DNA from: Streptomyces broussonetiae
Lineage (GTDB): Bacteria; Actinomycetota; Actinomycetes; Streptomycetales; Streptomycetaceae
DNA length: 64,000 nucleotides
Direction: 5' to 3'
Assembly (NCBI RefSeq): GCF_009796285.1
Contig: NZ_CP047020.1
Coordinates: forward strand, 3,286,001 to 3,350,000
The number at the start of each line of letters is the position of its first letter. Position 1 is the first letter of the stretch. Made by a program: the position numbers and the translations under genes. Shown piece by piece: positions 43,416-51,241 of the stretch. The notes below the pieces were generated by a model. That model had not been told where the DNA came from. It made no database searches and saw nothing but the letters and a program-made list of their open reading frames with translations.

Positions 43416-44665
43416 GGCTTCTTCTTCACGCGCTCGAGTTCACCGGCCACCTTCCGTACGACAGCCCGCAGTTCACGCTCCGGACTCGCCCCGCCGGTGA
43501 TGATCCGGCTGAGCGCGTCCTGGTAGGCGACCTGCGCGGCCGGCGTCCACAGCAGAGGCTGGGCGTATCCGTGGTCGGTGGTGAGGCGCACGGCCTCGGC
43601 GGCGGGGCCGGACCTGAGCCGGGCGGCCTTCCTGGCCAGGGAGATCCGGGCCGGGATGTGGAAGCCGTACGACAGCGCGAAGTCCTGCTGGTAGTCGGTC
43701 CGTTCGACCCACAGCCACTTCACGAAGTCCTTGGCGGCGTCCTTGTGCCTGCTGCGCGCGCTGACGGCGGCCCCGTACGCGCCCACGGGCACGCCGGGCC
43801 TGCCCTGGCTGCCGTCCGGGGGGAACGGCAACACCCCGAAGTCGTCGCCGAGTTCCTTCTCGATCTGCGGCAGCGCCCACAGCCCGGTCCACTGCATCGC
43901 GGTCAGCCCCTGGAGGAAGGCGGACGGGTCGGACCAGTCGGCGGGCGCGCCGAGCAGGAGGGACTTGTCGGCGTAGAGCCGGTGCAGCTTGCCGAGGGTG
44001 CGGGCGGCGGCGGGATCGTCGAATCCGACGGCTCCGTCCTCGGTGACGAGCTGAAGTCCCGCGGCGTACAGGGGAGTTCCGCCGAGCACCCCGGCTCCCC
44101 CGTCATTGCCCAGGAACAGCCCCTTGACCTTGCTTCCGGTGAGCCTGCGGGCCGCGTCCACGAGGGCGTCCAGGCTGGTGGGCGGCGCGACCCCGGCGTC
44201 CTTCAGCAGGCTCTTGCGGTAGTAGAGCATCTGCATGTCGATGACCTGCGGGATGCCCCAGATCCGGCCGTCGTGGGTCTTGGGCGTGAGGACGGCCGGA
44301 TTGAAGTCGTCCTTGACGCCGGCCGGCAGATCGCTGAGATCGACGACCTGACCGCCCTGGATCTGGTCGAGGGTGGGCCCGTTGACCTCGAACACATCGG
44401 GTCCGGAGTCGGTGAGGAGGGCGGCGGCGGTCTGCTGGTCGTAGTTCCCCGGCCGCCACTGCACCTTGACGCGGGCCCGGTGATAGGCGGCGGCGTACCG
44501 CTGGACGGCCTGCTGGGTCCCGGGCTCGCCGTACTGGTGGTACCACTGCGACAGTTGGGTACCCGAACTCCCGCCGCCGCGGCCGTTGTTGGACCCGCAC
44601 GCGGCGAGCAGGCCCGCTCCGGCCCCGGCTCCCGCGACCAGCAGTGCCCTGCGGCTCATGGTCAT
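43412..44665 (-). CDS. Sugar-binding lipoprotein of ABC importer
   Basis: A protein of 417 residues. The twin-arginine-like start MTMSRRALLVAG is followed by a lipobox LLAACGS (Cys near residue 22) and a Gly/Asn/Ser linker, so it is an anchored extracellular lipoprotein. The body is a family 1 solute-binding protein (Malt/MalE type). The ATG at 44665 has a GGGGG purine run upstream; the ATG at 44659 is an alternative. No LacI regulator is adjacent, so the sugar cannot be deduced. Confidence 0.9.
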   Translation of the reverse strand: MTMSRRALLVAGAGAGAGLLAACGSNNGRGGGSSGTQLSQWYHQYGEPGTQQAVQRYAAAYHRARVKVQWRPGNYDQQTAAALLTDSGPDVFEVNGPTLDQIQGGQVVDLSDLPAGVKDDFNPAVLTPKTHDGRIWGIPQVIDMQMLYYRKSLLKDAGVAPPTSLDALVDAARRLTGSKVKGLFLGNDGGAGVLGGTPLYAAGLQLVTEDGAVGFDDPAAARTLGKLHRLYADKSLLLGAPADWSDPSAFLQGLTAMQWTGLWALPQIEKELGDDFGVLPFPPDGSQGRPGVPVGAYGAAVSARSRHKDAAKDFVKWLWVERTDYQQDFALSYGFHIPARISLARKAARLRSGPAAEAVRLTTDHGYAQPLLWTPAAQVAYQDALSRIITGGASPERELRAVVRKVAGELERVKKKP

Positions 44666-44906
44666 CGTCTGTGCCCCCTGACGTCGGTCATCGATGCACG
44701 GCCCAACGATCAACCTTGCGCGATGATTACGAAAGGCGCGTTTCGGCGATGTGTCACCCGCCGGAGGACGGGCCGCGGCGACGGTTCAGCGGGCCCTTGG
44801 CCGAATCTCTCCAGATCCTGCGGACATCGCACAACTTTTCCGGCCCGGGGCGCATCCAACACAGTGACCTTCATCCACCGATTCGCCCGATGGAGGCGAA
44901 TATCGC

Positions 44907-45458
44907 ATGCTTCGTCACTCAACTCTTCCGAGACTGTTCCGGCCACTGCCCGGGCGCGGCGCGGCCACCGTACTGACCGCGGCGCTCCTGGGGCTGACGG
45001 CGGCGGGAGCGGCATGGAGCGCGACGCCGACGGCGGCCCGGACCTCGGCCGCTGTCCGTACCTGCACGGTGAGCGACCTGTATCTCTCCATGGGCCGCAA
45101 GGAGGGTGCGGCCGGCTCGGTGTACTGGCCGGTCCGGTTCACCGACACCAGCACCACCAGCTGCGCCCTGCGCGGCTACCCGGGCGTCAGCGTCCTGGAC
45201 GCCGCCCACCACCAGCTCGGCCCGGCGGCCACCCGCAGCGGCAGCTCCTACGGCACGGTCACGCTCGCTCCGGGGCACTCGGCCGCGTCGGTCATCCGCA
45301 CCGCCAACGGCCCGGTGGGCGGCCCTTGCCTGCGCACCGGCACCTACCTGCGGGTCTACCCGCCGGCCTCCCGCACCGCAGCCCTGATACCGGCCCCCTG
45401 GACGACCTGCTCCGGGATCTTCCAGGTGGGTCCGGTGAACACGGAGGGCGTGATCTGA
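44907..45458 (+). CDS. Secreted DUF4232-type protein
   Basis: A protein of 183 residues. The signal peptide (VLTAALLGLTAAGAAWS, near residues 22-38) is followed by a DUF4232 beta-sandwich: VRTCTVSDLYLSMG, then AAGSVYWPVRFTDTSTTSCALRGYPGVSVLD and a C-terminal Cys pair (GPCLRTGTY, TTCSGIF). Such proteins are abundant in Streptomyces secretomes and have no assigned function. It is divergent from the sugar importer and is the last chromosomal gene before the integrated element. Confidence 0.8.
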   Translation: MLRHSTLPRLFRPLPGRGAATVLTAALLGLTAAGAAWSATPTAARTSAAVRTCTVSDLYLSMGRKEGAAGSVYWPVRFTDTSTTSCALRGYPGVSVLDAAHHQLGPAATRSGSSYGTVTLAPGHSAASVIRTANGPVGGPCLRTGTYLRVYPPASRTAALIPAPWTTCSGIFQVGPVNTEGVI

Positions 45459-45544
45459 ACGCGGATGGCGTGATCCGAACGGGGAGGGCGTGACCCGAGG
45501 AGGGAGGCGGCACGCCGGAGAGGCGGCACCCCCGCACAGGGTGT

Positions 45545-45577
45545 ACGGCTGACTTCCCTACCTGGGAAGTCAGCCGT
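45545..45577. terminator. Terminator hairpin at candidate attachment end
   Basis: Perfect 14-bp stem (45545-45558 / 45564-45577) with loop TACCT and TTT directly after it on the plus strand. It separates the DUF4232 gene from the integrase. The attachment core probably lies between here and 45600. No tRNA gene is present at this junction. Confidence 0.7.
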
Positions 45578-45599
45578 TTTCCATGCCCTCGGGGCACTC

Positions 45600-46835
45600 T
45601 CAGGGCACATCGCTCAGGACGGCTTCCATCATGTCGGCCGTCCGATCCGCCTCCGCCTCCCACAGATGCGTGTAGACGTTCAGCGTGATCGATGGCTTAG
45701 CGTGACCGAGGCGCATCTGAACCTGCTTCGGTGTCGCCCCGTTCTTGATCAGCACGGAGGCGTAGAAGTGGCGCAGGTCGTGAAGCGTAGTGCCCTCGGG
45801 GACGCGTACCTTGCTGCCGGACTTCGCCAGGTAGGCGTTCGCCCGCTTGATGTTGCGGGCCCACACTTTCGCCCAGCTGCCGCGCCGGATCGCCCCGCCC
45901 GTCTCGCTGGTGTACAGCAGCCGAGCATGGCGCCACACGGGCTTACGCGGGTTCGTCCGGTCCTCGATGTACACGACCTTGGGCGGGAACTCCTTGCGAT
46001 GCCGCTCGACCTCGTCGACGACAGACTGCCCCTGAGGCACTGCCCTATAGCTCTGCTTGGTCTTCGGCTCTCCCAGGTACGGCACGCCCTTGTCGGGGCC
46101 GATTAGCTGCTGCTTGACCGCGACGGTCCCGGTCGGCTCGTCGTCTTCCAAACCGAACAGCTCGCCCTGGCGGAGTCCAGTGGAAGCCGCCTGCCGCACC
46201 AGCGCGCGATATCGCGGGGACGCGGTGGCGATCAACGCCTTCACCGCCTCCGGGTCGAGCGGGTGAATCTCCGGATAGAACACCTCGGGAGGCTTGAGGC
46301 CCTCCCACGGGTACTTCGGGATGATGCCCTCTTGGTGGGCCATCTTCAGGATGCTGGTGCAGACGTTCCAGGGCGTCGCGAACGTCGACGGGGCGATGAC
46401 CGCGGACCGATCTTTGATCCACTTCTGGCCGTCTGCTCGCTGGATGCTGCCGATCTGCCGGTTGCCGAACGTCGGGTAGATGTGCAGCCGTAGGGCCCGC
46501 TCGACGTTCGTCTCGGTCCGCTCGCGGTGTACGGCCGTCTCCTGCCAGCGCTCAGCCACAGCCTTGAACTTCTGCTTGCCGAGCTCCCGGTTCACGAACG
46601 TGCCGCCGTCGAGTTCAGCCTTCACCTTGGCGGCCCGGGAGTCTGCGGCCGTCCTCTTCTCGAAGTTCTCCTTGCACTGCTTGCCGGACAGATCCCGGTA
46701 GCGCACCTGCCAGCGCTTCCCGACTCCGTGCTCTGCGCTCGGGTACACGGTCGCCGTCTTGGTGCTGTGCGCTTCGCACGGCTCGGCGTCGGCCGGCGGT
46801 CGGGACAGGTGCCAGCGGTCATACACGTCAGCCAT
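45600..46835 (-). CDS. int: Tyrosine site-specific integrase
   Basis: A protein of 411 residues. The N-terminal arm-type binding region (residues 30-75) and SAM-like core-binding domain (80-165) precede the catalytic domain. Catalytic Arg is in STGLRQGELFGLE, His-x-x-Arg in LHDLRHFYASVLI, the second His in RLGHAKPSITL and the nucleophile Tyr in NVYTHL. It resembles integrases of pSAM2-type elements. The ATG at 46835 follows GGGGGGAGGGGAAGCG. Its 3' end faces the chromosome and its 5' end faces the excisionase, the usual AICE arrangement. Confidence 0.95.
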   Translation of the reverse strand: MADVYDRWHLSRPPADAEPCEAHSTKTATVYPSAEHGVGKRWQVRYRDLSGKQCKENFEKRTAADSRAAKVKAELDGGTFVNRELGKQKFKAVAERWQETAVHRERTETNVERALRLHIYPTFGNRQIGSIQRADGQKWIKDRSAVIAPSTFATPWNVCTSILKMAHQEGIIPKYPWEGLKPPEVFYPEIHPLDPEAVKALIATASPRYRALVRQAASTGLRQGELFGLEDDEPTGTVAVKQQLIGPDKGVPYLGEPKTKQSYRAVPQGQSVVDEVERHRKEFPPKVVYIEDRTNPRKPVWRHARLLYTSETGGAIRRGSWAKVWARNIKRANAYLAKSGSKVRVPEGTTLHDLRHFYASVLIKNGATPKQVQMRLGHAKPSITLNVYTHLWEAEADRTADMMEAVLSDVP

Positions 46836-46913
46836 CGCTTCCCCTCCCCCCAGAGCAAGCTGAGTCAGCCATGAAGTGGCGTTCTCTCTGATGGGGTTCG
46901 TTGCCGTTGCGGG

Positions 46914-47102
46914 TCATGCTGCGCATCGGCCTCCGATCTCTTCAGCGTCGAACTTGTCGAGCGCTTCGGCGTCGTACAGAACATGTCGGCCGCGCCTGAT
47001 GAAGCACTGCGGGCCGGTTCCGGCGTACCGCCAGTAGCGGACAGTTGCGGGCGACGTGCGGTAGCGGTCGGCGACTTCCGCGGTCGTCAGGTACTTCTTC
47101 AT
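46914..47102 (-). CDS. xis: Excisionase-like HTH protein
   Basis: A protein of 62 residues of the MerR/Xis winged-helix type: MKKYLTTAEVADRYRTSPAT then VRYWRYAGTGPQCFIRRGRHVLYDAEALDKFDA. It would bend DNA at the attachment sites and favour excision by the integrase. It lies 79 bases upstream of int in the same direction. Confidence 0.85.
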   Translation of the reverse strand: MKKYLTTAEVADRYRTSPATVRYWRYAGTGPQCFIRRGRHVLYDAEALDKFDAEEIGGRCAA

Positions 47103-47258
47103 GACGTCCTTCCTGTGGCGAGGGACTCTTCGCTCAGGGGCATCAGTTCGTCCTTCGACGTGTGGCGTCGGCGGGAAGGAGTGGTCATGCCCGCCTCCCC
47201 TCAGGGCAGAGGAAGGGGCATACGAAGGGAGGGAGCCCGTCGGGCCCCCTCCTGTAGG

Positions 47259-47476
47259 TCCGCTACTTCCGCTACCTCCGCTACCGCCCTGGTCAGGGGC
47301 GTGATCGAGGTAGCGGATAGGGGTAGCGGTAGCGGATGGATCCGCTACCGGCCCCGGGATGGTGGCTACGGAGCGGGTAGCGGATGAGGCGCGGCGGTAG
47401 CGGATGCGGGGCACGCATCCGCTACCGTTTTCAGAGCTCTGACCTGCCCGGTAGCGGAGGTAGCGGAAGTAGCGCA
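47259..47476. repeat. GTAGCGGA iteron array, candidate replication origin
   Basis: The octamer GTAGCGGA or its complement TCCGCTAC occurs at 47259, 47268, 47277 (9-bp spacing), 47310, 47329, 47341, 47377, 47397, 47418, 47451 and 47460, with near copies at 47323 and 47469. Two pairs form dyads: 10-bp arms around 47338-47339, and 13-bp arms at 47396-47408 / 47414-47426. The array starts in the xis-rep spacer and ends inside the last codons of the DUF3631 gene, where it encodes LLPLPPLPG. Direct and inverted iterons of this kind bind replication initiators. Confidence 0.8.
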
Positions 47477-48600
47477 CTTTGAGCGGGGGGTGGACAGTAG
47501 CGCTGCCATGCGTCGTGAAGGTCGCTCGCGTAGTAGCCCTTCATGACGCTTCCGCCAGTCTTGATGTTGCGGGCCGCGATCGGGGTGTTGTCCGCGGTGA
47601 CGTACTCGCGCAGCATCCGCGAGAGGCCACGTGCGTCCAGGGGCTTGCCGCTCATGTCCGCCCACGGCGCCTCTTCGAGGCTGTGGAGCCGGTCCAGGAT
47701 GGCGACGGTGGGCAGGCGATCGATGCCGTTGAACACGTAGTCACGCAGGTCGGTCAACAGGCGGATGCCGATGCTGCCCTTGTCGCTGGTCTTGGCCGCG
47801 TTCACCAGCTCGACGCACGCGGCGCGGGCCCGCTCCGGCCACGCACCGCCGGCCGCCTCCGCGACTGCCAGCAGGGGTTCCCACACGTCCGCGGGCCGGT
47901 CGCTGATGCCCTCCGGGAGCTCCGGAAACACCCCGTCAACCAGATGGCGCACAGACTGTGCCCAGTTGGCGAGCCGGTCGCGCAGCGCGTGACCCTCCTT
48001 CTCGTGGATGCGCTGACGGAACGGCTCCACCTTCTCGTTCGGCGCGCGGCGCCGCATGCGGACGATGACGGAGCGGGTCAGGATCGTGTCCGGCAGCGAG
48101 CCGAGTCCGGCGACCGCGACCGCGCAGAACGACGGGAACTCCTGTACCTGCTGGTTTGCGCCGTCGCCCACGCACCGCCACATGACGCCGGAGCGGCGGT
48201 GTCCCGCGTTCAGGAACCCCCGGAGCTGTTCGTTCTCCCCGGCCTTGGGCCCGAAGATGGTATCGATCTCGTCGAACAGGATCGTGGGCCGTCCCTCCAT
48301 CCCAGAGACCGCCCGGAAGAGCGCGGACGCGGACGCGTTGACCGCGACCATCGGGTACGGCACGAGGGTTTCCACGATCTCCAGCGCCCGAGACTTGCCG
48401 GATCCCGGCTCCGGCGAGAGGAACGCGATCCGCGGGGTGGAGTCGAAGCAGTCCAGCAAGTGGGCGTGCGCGTCCCACAGAGTGACGGCGACGTACGCGG
48501 CATCGAGGGGGAAGATGTTGAAGCGCCGATGGAACGCTTCGACCTCATCGAGCAGTACGGCGCCGTCGGTGGGCGGTGCGGGCGTCTCGGTGCTGGTCAC
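47431..48600 (-). CDS. DUF3631-type replication ATPase
   Basis: A protein of 389 residues. Walker A is SPEPGSGKSRALE (near residue 67) and Walker B is ILFDEIDTIFG (near residue 113), followed by a C-terminal DUF3631 domain (LLTDLRDYVF, LSRMLREYVTADNTPIAARNIKTGGSVMKGYY). The family is found in mobile elements next to primase-polymerases and is thought to act as a helicase or initiator partner. It starts with GTG at 48600, overlapping the upstream small gene. The last 30 bases contain iteron copies, so gene and origin overlap. Confidence 0.8.
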   Translation of the reverse strand: MTSTETPAPPTDGAVLLDEVEAFHRRFNIFPLDAAYVAVTLWDAHAHLLDCFDSTPRIAFLSPEPGSGKSRALEIVETLVPYPMVAVNASASALFRAVSGMEGRPTILFDEIDTIFGPKAGENEQLRGFLNAGHRRSGVMWRCVGDGANQQVQEFPSFCAVAVAGLGSLPDTILTRSVIVRMRRRAPNEKVEPFRQRIHEKEGHALRDRLANWAQSVRHLVDGVFPELPEGISDRPADVWEPLLAVAEAAGGAWPERARAACVELVNAAKTSDKGSIGIRLLTDLRDYVFNGIDRLPTVAILDRLHSLEEAPWADMSGKPLDARGLSRMLREYVTADNTPIAARNIKTGGSVMKGYYASDLHDAWQRYCPPPAQSALLPLPPLPGRSEL

Positions 48601-48971
48601 GCGGCGTTCCTCCCTTCCTGAGTGGTGCGGAGCGGGCAGAGGTCTCGGTGGGCTTCGTGGTCGGCGATCAGGGCGAGCACCTTGCGCTGCCCGCTAGCGC
48701 TGTGATCCCAGCCGCACAGGCACATCGAGGTAGCTGTAGGGGTGGCGCCGCGCGGTGCGCGGATGTGGAGCCAGGCCACGGGGAAGCGGCCGTCACCGCC
48801 GGTCGGGCCGCTGGAGTGCTGGTCGCGGGGAAGGGATGAAAGGACGCCCTGACGGGCGGCCTTTCCTTGGCCGCACCCCTCAGCCGGGCGTACCGCGCTG
48901 GTGGCGGAGCCGGGGCGACCGGCCGTGTCCGGTGTGCATTTGGGCTTCGGGCGGGGCGGGTTGTGGCTCAT
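48597..48971 (-). CDS. Small Cys/His-containing AICE protein
   Basis: A protein of 124 residues that I do not recognise beyond its C-terminal block CLCGWDHSASGQRKVLALIADHEAHRDLCPL (residues 83-115). Its Cys-x-Cys, His, His and Cys could bind zinc. The first 60 residues are low-complexity. The ATG overlaps the end of the Prim-Pol gene and the stop overlaps the start of the DUF3631 gene, so it is part of the replication operon. An adaptor or DNA-binding role is possible. Confidence 0.65.
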   Translation of the reverse strand: MSHNPPRPKPKCTPDTAGRPGSATSAVRPAEGCGQGKAARQGVLSSLPRDQHSSGPTGGDGRFPVAWLHIRAPRGATPTATSMCLCGWDHSASGQRKVLALIADHEAHRDLCPLRTTQEGRNAA

Positions 48972-49891
48972 GCCGTCCCCCGGGCGCGGCAGGTACGGGC
49001 GGAGTAGGCCAGCGCGTCCCGGATCGTCGCGTGGCACTCGGCCGCCGGCAGTCCGGCCGCCTCACCGGCCAACCCAAATGCCTCCGCGACCATGTCTCGG
49101 GCGATCTCTCCCCAGACGACGAAGCGTCCGATGGCGATCGTGCGCTTGAGCAGGAGGTCATGCCGCTGCCCCTCCGGCGCCTTGCTGACCCGCGCGGCCT
49201 CCCGCTCCAGCGCCACCGTGGCCCGACGGGTCGCCCCGCCCGGGACCAGCAGCGGAGCGGGCGCCGGGGCCAGTGCGGGCGCGGGCCGCAGGCGGTGCAG
49301 CAGCCACGCGGGCAGCACCGCCACGGGGGCGTTATCGGTCACCTCGTACGCTCCGGCCGTGGTGACGCTGCCTGCGGCGACGATGTTGCCGCCCCACGCG
49401 CGGGTGTCGACGTTCGGCGCTACGGTCTTGGCCGTGCAGGGCAGACGCACGCCTGGCGGGGCCGTGAAGTACAGGTGCATGCCGCCGGAGGGCGTCCGCA
49501 CCGTGTAGGTAGTCGGCCAGGACTGTCCGGCGCGCTCGCAGAGCGCCGAAAAGGTCGCCGCGCCGCAAGGCGCGTCCGAACTGCCCTTCCCGCTTTTCTC
49601 CTTGGGTACGTCCAGGTCGACGACGACCAGGCCGGAGGGCCCGGTGGCGATGCCGACGTTGAACGCCCCCGCGGTCCACGCGGCGCGGATGCGGTCGGGG
49701 TCGGTGGTGGCGCGCTGCTCCCACTTCACGTGTCCGCCGGCGCACTCGCCCGTGTGGGGGCAGGCATGTTCGCCGTGCAGGGCGGATGCCTTGCTGCCGG
49801 GGCGGAGCGGGTGGACGTGCCAGCCGCGCGCGGCGGCGGCCAGAGCGGCGGAGAGCATGTGCGCTCGCCGTGTGGTGGTGCGATGGGTCAT
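48968..49891 (-). CDS. Bifunctional primase/polymerase (RepPP-type)
   Basis: A protein of 307 residues with an N-terminal Prim-Pol domain: AAARGWHVHPLRPGSKASA, then FNVGIATGPSGLVVVDLDVPK (metal-binding Asp-x-Asp) and TPSGGMHLYFTAP (catalytic His). Prim-Pol proteins define one replication class of AICEs and are believed to initiate or prime element replication. GGAGG precedes the ATG at 49891. It is shorter than Prim-Pol/helicase fusions, and the separate DUF3631 ATPase supplies the missing motor. The iterons downstream are the probable target. Confidence 0.88.
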   Translation of the reverse strand: MTHRTTTRRAHMLSAALAAAARGWHVHPLRPGSKASALHGEHACPHTGECAGGHVKWEQRATTDPDRIRAAWTAGAFNVGIATGPSGLVVVDLDVPKEKSGKGSSDAPCGAATFSALCERAGQSWPTTYTVRTPSGGMHLYFTAPPGVRLPCTAKTVAPNVDTRAWGGNIVAAGSVTTAGAYEVTDNAPVAVLPAWLLHRLRPAPALAPAPAPLLVPGGATRRATVALEREAARVSKAPEGQRHDLLLKRTIAIGRFVVWGEIARDMVAEAFGLAGEAAGLPAAECHATIRDALAYSARTCRARGTA

Positions 49892-49979
49892 GCTGGATGC
49901 CTCCAACAGGTCTGTTGTGGACTGGTTGGCCGGGGCGACCGCGTGTCTTTGGCGAGAGAGGCGGTCGCCCCGGGCATGG

Positions 49980-50426
49980 TTAGAACGGCGGCTCGTTGCC
50001 CGGCTCGGGACGGTTGTCCCCGGTGTTCCACGGGTCGCCGGACGGAGCGGCGCCGCTGGTGCGCTTGCCGTTGATCTGGACGGTGGTGAAGCGCAGGGAC
50101 GCGCCGATCTCGTCGACCTCGACGGCGAGCATCGAGCGGTTCTCGCCCTCCGGTGTCTGCCAGTCGTGCTGACGGATCCGGCCGGAAAGCACGACCCGCG
50201 AGCCCTTGCCCAGCGATTCGGCGACGTGTTCGGCGAGTGTGCGCCAGGCGGCGCAGCGGAAGAATGTGGACGTGCCGTCCTTCCACTGGTTCGACTCGCG
50301 GTCGAAGGTGCGCGGGGTCGAAGCGACCGTGAAGCGAGCCAGTGCCTGGCCGGAGGCGGTGAACTTCAGTTCCGGGTCGGCGGTCAGGTTGCCGATGATG
50401 GTGATCGGGGTCTCTCCGAACGACAT
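49980..50426 (-). CDS. ssb: Single-stranded DNA-binding protein of the element
   Basis: A protein of 148 residues with the SSB OB-fold: ITIIGNLTADPELKFTASGQALARFTVAST, then FFRCAAWRTLAEHVAESLGKGSRVVLSGRI. The C-terminal tail ends PGNEPPF, a less acidic version of the DDDIPF interaction tip. It is an element-encoded paralogue, distinct from the chromosomal ssb next to rpsF. It leads the replication genes and probably protects single strands during element replication or transfer. Confidence 0.92.
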   Translation of the reverse strand: MSFGETPITIIGNLTADPELKFTASGQALARFTVASTPRTFDRESNQWKDGTSTFFRCAAWRTLAEHVAESLGKGSRVVLSGRIRQHDWQTPEGENRSMLAVEVDEIGASLRFTTVQINGKRTSGAAPSGDPWNTGDNRPEPGNEPPF

Positions 50427-50430
50427 GGGA

Positions 50431-50601
50431 TCACTCGCTTTCGGGTGTGTCGGGGCGGTGGTCGGCGGTGATGTACAGGCGGGTGCGCTTGCCGTCGCGG
50501 GTGGGGTACTGGCGTGCCGGGCCGGTGTCGAACGCGGCGGCCAGGGCCCGGCTGACACGGTCGGCGTCGGCCCGGTCGCAGATGACGCGGATCTCGAACA
50601 C
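50431..50601 (-). CDS. Small conserved AICE protein
   Basis: A 56-residue ORF missing from simple gene calls because of its length. It runs from GTG 50601 to TGA 50431: FEIRVICDRADADRVSRALA, then GPARQYPTRDGKRTRLYITADHRPD. The pattern of two short strands flanking a helix suggests a compact alpha/beta fold. It sits 4 bases upstream of ssb and is probably co-translated with it. The function is unknown. Confidence 0.65.
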   Translation of the reverse strand: MFEIRVICDRADADRVSRALAAAFDTGPARQYPTRDGKRTRLYITADHRPDTPESE

Positions 50602-50617
50602 GGGTCTCCTGTCGGGG

Positions 50618-51070
50618 TCAGCCGTGGAAGTAGTTGCGCTTGATGACGGCCTTGCGGATGTTGACCGTGGTCCCGCCCTCGTGATGGCCGGTGGCGCCGA
50701 AAACCTGCACGGCGATCCATCCGCCGAAGATGACGGCGGCCAGGATGATGAGCTGGGCGATGAACGCGGTCAGGGCGGCGATGAACGAGGTGAACAGGAA
50801 CAGGCCGCCGCACACCGCGCCGAACCCGATGCCTCCGAGGGCGATGTTGACCGCCGTCCGCGAGACGGCCGGCCGCGCCTCGACCGGTGCCGGGGCAGGC
50901 GCGGGGGTGAGGGTGTAGCCGGTGACAACGCGGCCGTCGGGCAGGACGATGCTCTGCACGGCCGGCGGCGGGCCCGGCTGCACCGGTACGAGGGGCGCGG
51001 TGGGCGGGTGCACGGTGATCGGTTGGGGGTGGTGGACTTCGACGGCCGCGGGCCGCTCGGGGTGGCTCAC
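50618..51070 (-). CDS. Spread (Spd) membrane protein
   Basis: A protein of 150 residues. A Pro/Val/His-rich cytoplasmic N-terminus of about 75 residues is followed by two hydrophobic segments (VNIALGGIGFGAVCGGLFLFTSF and FIAQLIILAAVIFGGWIAVQVFG) and a short basic tail. The layout and position beside traB and clt match the spread proteins that move AICE and plasmid DNA across septa inside the recipient mycelium. It is called by context and topology. Confidence 0.7.
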   Translation of the reverse strand: MSHPERPAAVEVHHPQPITVHPPTAPLVPVQPGPPPAVQSIVLPDGRVVTGYTLTPAPAPAPVEARPAVSRTAVNIALGGIGFGAVCGGLFLFTSFIAALTAFIAQLIILAAVIFGGWIAVQVFGATGHHEGGTTVNIRKAVIKRNYFHG

Positions 51071-51134
51071 GGGGACTCCTTTCGGGACGGCCGCGGGCCC
51101 GCGCCACCAGGGGTGAGCGCGGGCCCGCGGGAGG

Positions 51135-51237
51135 GTGTTACGAGCAGGTGTTAGGCGGCGTGATCGACCGCTGTCAGGGCGGGTAACACGCGTGCCTGCC
51201 TAGGGGTTTGGGTGTTAGGCAGGCGTAACGCGTTACG
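51135..51237. promoter_or_regulatory. Candidate clt (cis-acting transfer) locus
   Basis: Directly downstream of traB lie three GTGTTA elements (51135, 51148, 51212; the last two extend to GTGTTAGGC), one inverted copy TAACAC (51184), a 9-bp inverted repeat GCCTGCCTA / TAGGCAGGC (51194-51202, 51216-51224) and the 14-bp palindrome CGTAACGCGTTACG (51224-51237). Streptomyces conjugative elements have such a repeat-rich clt site near traB, recognised by the translocase as double-stranded DNA. Confidence 0.6.
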
Positions 51238-51241
51238 GGTG

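Noticed and set aside
45459..45600. tRNA gene as attB at the integrase end
   Set aside because: No cloverleaf, T-loop GGTTCGAnTCC or anticodon stem could be found on either strand in this gap.
47259..47476. Repeat array as a CRISPR
   Set aside because: Units are 8 bases, occur in both orientations with irregular spacing and overlap a coding sequence; no repeat-spacer pattern or cas gene is present.
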